Source of the DNA: Xiheimicrobium sp052034585
GTDB taxonomy: Bacteria > Myxococcota > Myxococcia > Myxococcales > Myxococcaceae
Direction of reading: 5' to 3'
DNA: 64,000 bases
Assembly: GCA_052034585.1 (NCBI GenBank)
Contig: JBPOIJ010000007.1
Coordinates: forward strand, 1-64,000
The position numbers and the translations under genes are program-made. The notes beneath the pieces are model-generated. The model ran no database searches. It saw only the letters and a program-made list of their open reading frames with translations, and was not told the origin of the DNA. The stretch's first letter is position 1. Every line of letters begins with the position of its first letter. Shown here piece by piece: positions 42,624 through 49,987 of the stretch.

Positions 42624-43369
42624 TCGGAGCGCACCTCGAGGTCGAGCCCATGCCAGGCGAGGCCATCTCCGGCGACGGCGCGTTGCGGGCGGCCCACCAC
42701 CGCGCGCAGCACCGCTGGGTCCTCGGCCACCAGCAGCCACAGCCGCTGGGGCCCTGGAGCGAGCCCGAGGTTGGCCCGAGTGAGGGTCGCCTCGAACGAG
42801 CCAGCGTGCTGAGCGACCTCGGGCGAAAGCGCGAGCAACTGGCCCTGCTCGCCTTCGACGAAGACGCCCATGACGCGAGGCTCGGTGGTGGCCCGCTCCG
42901 CTCTCAAACGAACGAGGAGCCGGTTCTCGGCGGTGAGGACGAGGGCCGGGCGCACGTCGCCGCGGGTCGCCGAGGTGCCGCCCTCCACCTCCAAGAGGTA
43001 CCCGGCCTGGGGCGTGGTGCGCAGGCTGAGAATGACGGTCAACCCGGCAGCCGCCGCCAGCGTCGCCACCGTCAACGTCACCACCCGGCGCCGACGGCTC
43101 GCGAGAGAGATGACGTTGGTCGGCAGCACGCGAACGACCGAGTCCACCTCGCTCTGGCTGACGTCTTGGGAGAGCTCGCGGAGCAGCGCCCGGGCTTCTG
43201 GGTCCCGCACCAGCCGGCGCTCGACCGCCTCGGCCTCGGCTTCACTCAGCCGATTCGCGCGGTACGCCAGCAGCACCCCCTCGTCGATGGGCGCTTCGTT
43301 GGAATTTTCCACGCCTGCCGTGGCGCGTTCCGTGTGCTGGAGCAGCTGGTCGATTTCTTCGTCGCGCAT
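42620..43369 (-). CDS. Membrane anti-sigma-factor-like protein (first module)
   Basis: A 249-residue protein with a cytoplasmic N-terminal helical domain (IDEGVLLAYRANRLSEAEAEAVERRLVRDPEARALLREL) resembling the anti-sigma domain that binds ECF sigma factors but without the zinc HCC motif, one membrane helix (VVTLTVATLAAAAGLTVIL, about 95-115), and a periplasmic beta-rich domain (about 120-249). It is encoded first in the operon, before the sigma gene, with a four-base overlap, which is reversed from the common sigma-then-anti-sigma order. It would hold the sigma factor until a periplasmic cue releases it; the nearby exported proteases are candidates for that cue. Confidence 0.75.
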   Translation of the reverse strand: MRDEEIDQLLQHTERATAGVENSNEAPIDEGVLLAYRANRLSEAEAEAVERRLVRDPEARALLRELSQDVSQSEVDSVVRVLPTNVISLASRRRRVVTLTVATLAAAAGLTVILSLRTTPQAGYLLEVEGGTSATRGDVRPALVLTAENRLLVRLRAERATTEPRVMGVFVEGEQGQLLALSPEVAQHAGSFEATLTRANLGLAPGPQRLWLLVAEDPAVLRAVVGRPQRAVAGDGLAWHGLDLEVRSE

Positions 43370-43481
43370 CGTCGTCGTCCTCGGTACTTCGCGCCTCGCT
43401 CGGCTCTTTTTTCGAAAGTCCCAGAAAAAGGTTCTCCGTCGTCATCGAGTACCAGGGTCGAGCCCTTGCCCGGAGGTCTGC
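43370..43481. promoter_or_regulatory. Divergent promoter region of the two protease operons
   Basis: The 112 bases between the anti-sigma start (minus strand) and the subtilisin start (plus strand) contain the only A/T-rich patch nearby (TTTTTTCGAAAGTCCCAGAA, 43408-43427, followed by AAAGGTTC). Both operons must have promoters here. No convincing standard -35/-10 pair is seen, in keeping with use of alternative sigma factors. A CGGAGG ribosome-binding site for the subtilisin gene is at 43471. Confidence 0.45.
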
Positions 43482-45776
43482 GTGACGTCTGCCCTCACCC
43501 TCATCTCGGTCGCCTGGGGAACTGCCCTCGCGCAGCTCCCTCCCTACTACCTGCCACAGACGATTGGCGCCGAGCGCGCGTGCCGGAGCGACGCCTTCAC
43601 CCTCGAGACGGCGTTCTGGACTGGGGCGTTCCCGGCCTCGTTCGAAGCCACCATGGAAGCGGCGGTGGTGCCACAGCCGAGGTGGTTCGAGCCCACCAGC
43701 CCCGGCGACTTCCGAACGGTCCTCACCTCGGTGCTGCACGACCGAAGCGTTGGCGCGGCGGTGCCGGCGATGCGGCGCGACGGACATCGGCGCAGCTACC
43801 TCGTCTCCTTCGAGCATCGCGACGAAGGGCGGCCCGAGTGGAAGCCAGCGAGGACCCGGCCGGAGCAGAGCTGCGCCATCGTCAAGACGCTCAGGGCAAC
43901 CGCGGCGGCGATGCTGGGGCTCGCTCCCTTCTCCTGCGCCCCGGACGGAAACGGGCGATGCACCCGGCAGCCGCCAGTGCTGGTGGCGCGCAGCTGTGGT
44001 GCCTCGGTGCAGGACGTCGAGGCGACGCTCCCTTCGTCGACGGTGAGCTGGGCGAACACACGCATCGGAGCTGCCGTTCCTCCCCCGGGCACGCCCGCGC
44101 CCGTCGACGTCGCGCTCATCGACACCGGCGTCGACCCCACCTGGCAGTCGACGCTGGGCGTGGTGGTCGAGCGAGAGCTGCCGCCCTTCGAGACGGGCCT
44201 GCCGAGCCCGGTTCACCCGCACGGCGCGCACATGGCGGCGCTCATTCGCAGCGTGGCGCCGACGGCGAACCTCTGGTCCTACCGGGCGCTCGACCGAAAC
44301 GGTCAGGGCAGCCTGTCGAGCGTCGCTCGCAGCGTCGACTTCGCGCTCTTCGACAACGGCCGGGCCTTCTCCCGCACCGCGCCGTTGGTGGTGAACCTCA
44401 GCGTCGGAGCGCCGCCCGAGTTCGCGAAGCCGGCCGCGCTCACTGGCGTCGACAGCTGTGAGACGTGGGAAGACGGCGCGGGCGAGACGCTCCGGTACGT
44501 GCTCGCGGTCGCGGGCGAGATGGATGCGGCGGGCCCGGCGGTCTTCATCGCCGCCTCGAGCGGCAACTCGGTGCTCGAGCGGGCGGCGACGACGGCGAAG
44601 CTGTCGGAGAACCGAGGGACGGCCCAGACGCCCTGCGCTGGCCTCGACGCGGCGCCGGCGCAGTCGTCCTTCCTCCCGGCCGCGTTCGGTGAGCAGGCCT
44701 CGTGCCGCGGTGTGGTTCGCTGGGCGCCGGTGCTGCCGGTCGGCGCGACGACCTACGGCGACGCGCTCTCGACGGTGACGCTCCGCGGCTCGATGCCCTT
44801 CTTGATGGCGCCCGGCGAGCGCGTCTTCGCCAACCACCCAGCGCTGCCTCGGGCGCCCTCCGCGCTCGAGTGCGGCAGCTCGTTCGTGAGCCGGGGCCGT
44901 GGCCTCGAGATGCCTGCGTCGGTGACGGGCACCTCGGCCTCGTCGGCGCTGGTCGCTGGCGCGGCGGCGCGGTTGCTCGGCTCGTTCCCTGCGGGGCCGG
45001 TCCCCTCGGGCTGGAGAGCGTCGACGATGGCGAGGCTGCTCTACCTGTCGGGCCAACCGCTCTGCACGAAGGGGGTGGCTCAACCTCAACGCCGGCTCGA
45101 CGTCTCGCGCGCGGAAGAGATGATGAAGCGAAGCAGCACGGCGTGCTCGAACCTGCGCGCGTGCGTGGGGAGCGCTTCACGCGGCCGGCTCGTCGATGGG
45201 TTGACCGCTTCGGACTGCGGGAGCTTGCCGGAGAGCTGCGTGCTGCCCACCTTCCAGGGCTGCCCCTCGTCCCTTCGCGAGAGCTCGTGGAAGGCGCCCT
45301 ATTCTCCCTGGGTGTTCGGGGGCGCCTCGAGCTGTCGATTGGCGTGGGGTGCGGCGACCGGCCCTCGAATCCTCGCGCCCATGCGCCTCTGGTCGTCGGT
45401 GAGCGACGTGCACCTCGGCCAGCTCGGCCCGCAGCCAGGGGGCTCGGGGTGCCCGACCTGTCAGCTGCTCGTGACCTCCTCGGTCGAGGTGGTGTTCGAG
45501 CTGTCCGACGCGTTCGACCCGAGCGCGCAGTTCGCCGACGCCTTCCTCGTCATCTTCGACCGCGACAAGCTGCCCCTCACCTTCCTGAAGGTCTCGGACG
45601 GGAGGGACTGGTGGCCGGGACAAGTTGGCAGCCTGAGGGTGGAAGGTGGGGAGCCCTACGCAGAAGGGCTGTTGTCAGGTGACTACACGGCCGCGTTCGA
45701 CCTCGGCGTCGTCACCCGCGACTCGGAGGAGCGCGTGGTGCGCCTGGTGAGCCCGCTCGCCGTCGTGAAGCCCTGA
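43482..45776 (+). CDS. Exported subtilisin-like (S8) serine protease
   Basis: A 764-residue exported protease starting at GTG, with CGGAGG five bases upstream and a signal peptide ending at ALAQLP. The subtilase triad is complete: Asp214 in VALIDTGVD, His247 in HPHGAHMAAL, oxyanion Asn362 in AASSGNS and Ser485 in GTSASSALVAGAAAR. A prodomain-like region of about 190 residues precedes the catalytic domain, and about 240 Cys-containing residues follow (CTKG, CSNLRACVGS, CGSLPESCVL), probably a beta-sandwich. It lies head-to-head with the anti-sigma, ECF sigma, TPR-CHAT operon, and a second sigma module follows downstream. Confidence 0.88.
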   Translation: MTSALTLISVAWGTALAQLPPYYLPQTIGAERACRSDAFTLETAFWTGAFPASFEATMEAAVVPQPRWFEPTSPGDFRTVLTSVLHDRSVGAAVPAMRRDGHRRSYLVSFEHRDEGRPEWKPARTRPEQSCAIVKTLRATAAAMLGLAPFSCAPDGNGRCTRQPPVLVARSCGASVQDVEATLPSSTVSWANTRIGAAVPPPGTPAPVDVALIDTGVDPTWQSTLGVVVERELPPFETGLPSPVHPHGAHMAALIRSVAPTANLWSYRALDRNGQGSLSSVARSVDFALFDNGRAFSRTAPLVVNLSVGAPPEFAKPAALTGVDSCETWEDGAGETLRYVLAVAGEMDAAGPAVFIAASSGNSVLERAATTAKLSENRGTAQTPCAGLDAAPAQSSFLPAAFGEQASCRGVVRWAPVLPVGATTYGDALSTVTLRGSMPFLMAPGERVFANHPALPRAPSALECGSSFVSRGRGLEMPASVTGTSASSALVAGAAARLLGSFPAGPVPSGWRASTMARLLYLSGQPLCTKGVAQPQRRLDVSRAEEMMKRSSTACSNLRACVGSASRGRLVDGLTASDCGSLPESCVLPTFQGCPSSLRESSWKAPYSPWVFGGASSCRLAWGAATGPRILAPMRLWSSVSDVHLGQLGPQPGGSGCPTCQLLVTSSVEVVFELSDAFDPSAQFADAFLVIFDRDKLPLTFLKVSDGRDWWPGQVGSLRVEGGEPYAEGLLSGDYTAAFDLGVVTRDSEERVVRLVSPLAVVKP

Positions 45777-45985
45777 AGCTGGGCGATGCGGGTCTGCCTG
45801 AGGCGTCTCAAAATCGCGCGCTCGTGTTCCCACTCACGGCTGTCCCTTTCGAGTGAGGCGCGATGCGTTCCGATTCTCTCAACCGTTCCATCAGGCTGGG
45901 CGCCCATCGAGTCGGGCGAGGCGCGAGCCTGGCACGCTGACGCCCGAGCTTTGCGTGCGCTCCCGAGCATGGGAAGGAGCGAGGG

Positions 45986-47467
45986 GTGCGGTCGTTCCTG
46001 AGCCTCTTGCTGCTGTCGACCTGCGTGCCGGCGGCCACCCTGCGTGGAGAAGACGCGCTGCGCTCGGGCCGGGCCTCGGAGGCGCTCGCGTCGTTCGACG
46101 CCGCGCTCGGGGAGGATCCTTCGGACGCGCGGGCGAAGACCGGGAGGACGCAGGCGCTCCAGCGGGTCTTCGCGGAGCAACTGGAGGCGGTGAAGACGGC
46201 GCGGGCGGCGCACCGGTTCGAGGCCGCGCTCGACGGCGTGCAGGCAGGTGAGGCGCTCCTTCGTCGAGGGGCGAATGGACGCGAGGCGCTGGAGTCCGAG
46301 CGCGCCGAGGTCGGAAAGGCGGTGGCGACGTGGCTTCAAGAACCGCTCACCGTGAGCCAACCGCTCGAGGCCGAGGCACGGCTCGGTGCGCTCGGAGAAC
46401 GGCTCGAAGGTGCCGGGCTCGTCACGGTGGGCATCGAAGCCCGCTCGGCCACCCAGGCCGTCGGCGCCCGCCGCTGCGCGGTGCTTGGCTCGTTGGCGAA
46501 GACTCCCTGGCTGGCGCGCTTCCTCGCGCAGTACTGCGACCACTTTCATGGCGCTCCGCCGGTGGTGCCGCCGATGCCCGAGCGCCGGGCGGCCTTGCAG
46601 CTGACCGAATCGGTGCGCGGGAGCGCGAGCCTCGCCTCGACGGTGCGTGGGGGCCTCGACGACACCTTCAAGCGCTCGGTCTGGTTCTCGCCAGAGCCCT
46701 CGGTTGGCCTCCCGGTGAGCGTCGCTGGCGCGGTGGAGAGCGACGTTCGCCGCCAACCCATCGACACCTTCGTCACCTGGACGGAGAGCGAGAGCTACCA
46801 GACGACGGAGAACGTCACCGAGAACTACACCGAGTCGTACATGGCCTACGAGTCGCGGCCGTACACGCGCACCGTCACCACCACCGAGTCGTACACCTAC
46901 TCGTGCGGCTCGGGCACGCGCTACCAGACCTGCTACGGCACCCGGCCGGTGACTCGCACCGTCACCGAGTACCGCAACGAGTACGTCAGCAAGACGCGCC
47001 CGGCCACCCGCACGGTGACGAAGACGGTGTACAAGACACGCCCGGTGTCGAAGCGCTTCGACTTCAAGGCGGTGCAGGTGACCGCGAAGCACGCGGGGAC
47101 GCTGGAGGTGTCCTTCGCGCTCCCGGGCACCAAGGCGCCGCTCACGGTGAAGACCGAAGAACGGCAACAGGGCGACGACCTCGACCACGACGTCACCCAC
47201 CGCCCCGCGGGGCTCACCGCCCATCGCGCCGTCGTTCCCACCGCGGAGTCGCTCCAGGAGAAGCTCGTGAAGGGGCTCTCCAGTCGGCTCGCCGCGGCGC
47301 TCGAGCAGGCCTGGCTCGACACGTTCTGTGCGGCGGTGGAGACACCCGACGAGGCCGCGCGGTGTCTCGCCTCCAGCCAGGCACCGGAGACCGCCTGGCT
47401 CGCCCTCGCGCGCTTCACCGGAGAGGCGCCGCTCACCTTGCAACGCGTCTTCGGACGGGTGCGCTGA
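45986..47467 (+). CDS. Exported protein with TPR-like head and Thr/Tyr/Val repeat region
   Basis: A 493-residue exported protein (GTG start, GGAAGGAGC upstream) with a signal peptide LLLLSTCVPAA and possible lipid Cys13. Residues about 20-130 are helical repeats resembling TPRs (EALASFDAALGEDPSDARAKTG). Residues about 260-350 form a most unusual low-complexity region in which Tyr, Thr, Arg and Val alternate (SESYQTTENVTENYTESYM, then units like TRPVTRTVTEY and TRPATRTVTKTVYKTR), suggesting extended beta strands with exposed aromatic rows. The C-terminal 130 residues are a soluble helical domain. Its stop overlaps the start of the second ECF sigma gene (TGATG-type), so it is co-translated with it. 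No family was recognised. Confidence 0.75.
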   Translation: MRSFLSLLLLSTCVPAATLRGEDALRSGRASEALASFDAALGEDPSDARAKTGRTQALQRVFAEQLEAVKTARAAHRFEAALDGVQAGEALLRRGANGREALESERAEVGKAVATWLQEPLTVSQPLEAEARLGALGERLEGAGLVTVGIEARSATQAVGARRCAVLGSLAKTPWLARFLAQYCDHFHGAPPVVPPMPERRAALQLTESVRGSASLASTVRGGLDDTFKRSVWFSPEPSVGLPVSVAGAVESDVRRQPIDTFVTWTESESYQTTENVTENYTESYMAYESRPYTRTVTTTESYTYSCGSGTRYQTCYGTRPVTRTVTEYRNEYVSKTRPATRTVTKTVYKTRPVSKRFDFKAVQVTAKHAGTLEVSFALPGTKAPLTVKTEERQQGDDLDHDVTHRPAGLTAHRAVVPTAESLQEKLVKGLSSRLAAALEQAWLDTFCAAVETPDEAARCLASSQAPETAWLALARFTGEAPLTLQRVFGRVR

Positions 47468-48000
47468 TGCCCGCCACGGCGACGCGCGGAGCTGCGCCCG
47501 ACTTCCAGACGCTCTATCGGACGAAGGCGCCGATGGTGTGGCGCACGATGCGGCGGCTCGGCGTGCGGGAGCTCGAAGTGGAGGACGCCGCCCAGGAAGT
47601 CTTCGTGGTGGTGCACCGGCGGCTCCCGGAGTTCGAAGGGCGCTCGTCGCTCGACACCTGGCTGTACGGCATCTGTCTGCGGGTGGCTTCGGACTGGCGG
47701 CGCAAGGCGTACGTGAAGCGCGAGACGACGGACGAGAAGGCGCCGGAGCGCAGCCACAGCGGGGAGACGGCGGCGCGGCAGATTGCGCTGCGGCAGGCCC
47801 GCGCCCGGTTGGAGGTGGCGCTCAACGAGCTCGACGAAGACAAGCGCGCGGTGTTCGTCCTCTTCGAGCTGGAGCAGACCTCGATGCACGAGGTGGCCGA
47901 GGCGGTGGGCGTGCCGCTCCAGACGGCGTACGCGCGGCTGTACGCGGCGCGAAAGCACATCGAGGCCTTCGTGGCTCGGGAACGGCAGGTGAGCGCATGA
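47467..48000 (+). CDS. ECF-type RNA polymerase sigma factor (second module)
   Basis: A 177-residue ECF sigma factor. Region 2 is in LGVRELEVEDAAQEVFVVVHRRLPEFEGRSSLDTWLYGICLRVASDWRR, a close match to the canonical 'DAEDLVQEVFLRVWR..pfr...sfrtWLyrIarN...d..R' pattern; region 4 is in LNELDEDKRAVFVLFELEQTSMHEVAEAVGVPLQTAYARLYAARKHIEA. The ATG overlaps the stop of the preceding gene and the stop overlaps the ATG of the next (ATGA), so three genes are coupled. The last partner is a membrane protein likely to serve as its anti-sigma factor. Confidence 0.88.
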   Translation: MPATATRGAAPDFQTLYRTKAPMVWRTMRRLGVRELEVEDAAQEVFVVVHRRLPEFEGRSSLDTWLYGICLRVASDWRRKAYVKRETTDEKAPERSHSGETAARQIALRQARARLEVALNELDEDKRAVFVLFELEQTSMHEVAEAVGVPLQTAYARLYAARKHIEAFVARERQVSA

Positions 48001-48815
48001 CGAACGAGCTCAAGCCGTGGCTGTCGGAGGACGGCGGCGACCCGACGTTGCGCGAGTTGCTCGAGAGCGCCGAGGTGGACGCGCCGAGTGAGCGGCAGCT
48101 CGAGCGGTTGACTGCGAAGGTGGCGTTCCTGTTCGACCTCCCGCCGGGTGGTGGTGGCGGGGGTGGAGATGGTGGGGGTGGTCCGAGCGCGCCGGATCCC
48201 ACGAGTGGCTCGGGGGCGGGTGCATCGGGCGCTGGTGCGGCAGGTGGTGTCGGCGCGACGGTGGGAGCGACCGGCCTCGGCGTCGGAGTGAAGGCCTTCA
48301 TCGCGGCGAGCGTGTTGGGCGCAGCGGGCGTCGGGCTCTACGCGACGCAGAGGAACTCGAAGCGCGAGGAGCCGCTGCCGCCAGTCGTGGCCCCGCCCCC
48401 GAGCGTGGTGGCGAAGGAGGAACCGCCGCCGCCGATTCCGCCCGAGGAACCGGTGAACGTGCCGCCGCCGCCGCCGAAGCCGACGGTGGTGGTGAAGAAG
48501 CCGAGCGCGCCGCCGGAGGAGCCGAAGGCCAAGCCCCCGCCGCCAGCAGCTGCGACGACTGACGAGGAGCTCCAGGGCTTGGACGACGCGATGAGCGCGG
48601 CGAGAGCCGGTCGGGCGAAGGACGCGCTGGCTGCCGTCGAAGCCCACGCGGCGAAGTTCCCCGAGAGCTCGCTGTCACAGGAGCGAGAGGTCATCGCCAT
48701 CGAGGCGTTGGTGACGCTCGGCCGTTCGGACGAGGCCCGCGCGCGGCTCGCTCGTTTCCGCGCGAAGTGGCCGACCTCATCGCATCTCGTTCGCCTGGAC
48801 GCGCTGCTCCCCTGA
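47997..48815 (+). CDS. Membrane protein with TPR-like tail, probable anti-sigma partner
   Basis: A 272-residue protein with an N-terminal cytoplasmic helical region (about 1-45: LRELLESAEVDAPSERQLERLTAKVAFLF), a Gly-rich stretch (about 50-80), one membrane helix (VKAFIAASVLGAAGVGLYA, about 98-116), a Pro/Lys-rich periplasmic linker (PPVVAPPPSVV..., about 125-185) and a C-terminal helical, TPR-like domain (MSAARAGRAKDALAAVEAHAAKFPESS). This is the common layout of anti-sigma partners in myxobacterial ECF pairs. The four-base overlap with the sigma gene supports that role. The periplasmic TPR domain could bind a secreted signal or protein. Confidence 0.75.
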   Translation: MTNELKPWLSEDGGDPTLRELLESAEVDAPSERQLERLTAKVAFLFDLPPGGGGGGGDGGGGPSAPDPTSGSGAGASGAGAAGGVGATVGATGLGVGVKAFIAASVLGAAGVGLYATQRNSKREEPLPPVVAPPPSVVAKEEPPPPIPPEEPVNVPPPPPKPTVVVKKPSAPPEEPKAKPPPPAAATTDEELQGLDDAMSAARAGRAKDALAAVEAHAAKFPESSLSQEREVIAIEALVTLGRSDEARARLARFRAKWPTSSHLVRLDALLP

Positions 48816-48851
48816 CTCGATTCGGGCTCGGGCGCCGATGGAGCGGTTTGA

Positions 48852-49724
48852 TCAAGCCGCGCGAGAACCGTGGTGCTCGGCGAGCCGCTCGTCGATGAAG
48901 CGCAGCAACCGCGGAAACACCTTCGGCAACCCATCGCGGCGGAAGGGCCCCATGTGGCCGATGCTGCGAACGCCCCACTCGCGCGGCTCGAGGGTCTCGA
49001 GGGTGAGCGGCGCGTTGGAGTAATGCGAGAGGAACACCTCCATCGACGTCGGAGGAATCCACGCGTCGTCTCGAGCGGTGAGCCCCAACACCGGCACCGT
49101 CACGCGGGCGAACACGCGCTTCAGGTCGAGCGTCGCGTCGTCGAAGAAGTAGTTGGGGAACTGGCTCCACCGCCGCCAATCCCGATACACGCCGAGCGGC
49201 AGATCCTCTCCGCCCCACACCTTCCCCGGGACGTAGCCGGCCACCGACACCGCGAGTGGCCCGACGACCTTCCAGAAGAACTCCGCCCGGAGCCGCTCGC
49301 CGGGCGTCATGTAGCCGCTCCAAGCCGCGCCCGAGCCGACCGTCACCAGGCCGAGCGCGTCGTTGGGAGACGGCAGCCGTCCGAACGCGTGCCCGCCGAA
49401 GCTGTGCCCCACCACCACCACCGGCCCGCGCGACCGGGCGAAGTCGAAGGCGGTGGGCACGTCGAGGTCGAACCAGTCGGCGTAGGTGCAAGGAAAGCCC
49501 GCGAGCGTCGACGGCCGCGAATCGCCGATGCCTCGATAGTCGACCGTCACCGTCTCGAGCCCCTGCTCCGCGAGGAGCTCGGCGAAGCGGCGATAGAACC
49601 GGCGCTGAACACCCGTCGCGCCGAGCATCAAGACGACCCCACGCGCCTTCCCCTCGGGAAGGAAGTGGCTCAGCGCCAACTGGAACCCGTCGCGCGCCGC
49701 CAGCTTCATCGGAGTCTCGGTCAT
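48852..49724 (-). CDS. Alpha/beta hydrolase
   Basis: A 290-residue cytoplasmic hydrolase with the alpha/beta fold signatures: oxyanion region GVVLMLGATGVQRRFYRRFAELL, nucleophile elbow VVVVGHSFGGHAFG (Ser in GHSFGG), acid Asp in LGLTARDDAWIPP and catalytic His in SIGHMGPFR. The family includes esterases, lipases and dehalogenases; substrate unknown. The ATG at 49724 is chosen since GGAG lies eight bases upstream; an ATG two codons earlier is too close to that site. The start is preceded by a 17-bp palindrome shared with the divergent M20-like gene. Confidence 0.85.
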   Translation of the reverse strand: MTETPMKLAARDGFQLALSHFLPEGKARGVVLMLGATGVQRRFYRRFAELLAEQGLETVTVDYRGIGDSRPSTLAGFPCTYADWFDLDVPTAFDFARSRGPVVVVGHSFGGHAFGRLPSPNDALGLVTVGSGAAWSGYMTPGERLRAEFFWKVVGPLAVSVAGYVPGKVWGGEDLPLGVYRDWRRWSQFPNYFFDDATLDLKRVFARVTVPVLGLTARDDAWIPPTSMEVFLSHYSNAPLTLETLEPREWGVRSIGHMGPFRRDGLPKVFPRLLRFIDERLAEHHGSRAA

Positions 49725-49729
49725 GACCA

Positions 49730-49756
49730 TGTCTCCAGTGGAGACACTATGTCTCC
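49730..49756. promoter_or_regulatory. Palindromic operator with extra half-site
   Basis: TGTCTCCAGTGGAGACA (49730-49746) is a 7-bp inverted repeat around a 3-base centre, followed by a third half-site ATGTCTCC at 49749-49756. It lies six bases before the hydrolase start and so would cover its ribosome-binding region on the minus strand, in the divergent space with the M20-like gene. The regulator was not found nearby. Confidence 0.6.
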
Positions 49757-49987
49757 GACGGCGACATGACGCAACCGCACGAGAGCGCCCAGCGGTTCGC
49801 GATGAAGCCGACCGGGTCGAAGAAGGTGAAGGCGTTCGGACCACTCCACACCGAGCTGGTCCGCTCTCCGATGGCGAGGCGCCGTCGTTTCCCGTCCTGC
49901 GGACTTGGTGATGGAGACAAGCTGGAGTCGATCTCGCTGGCGTGGCGCTGTAGACGATCGAAGTCACCTTCCCCCGCGGAGCCTCCC

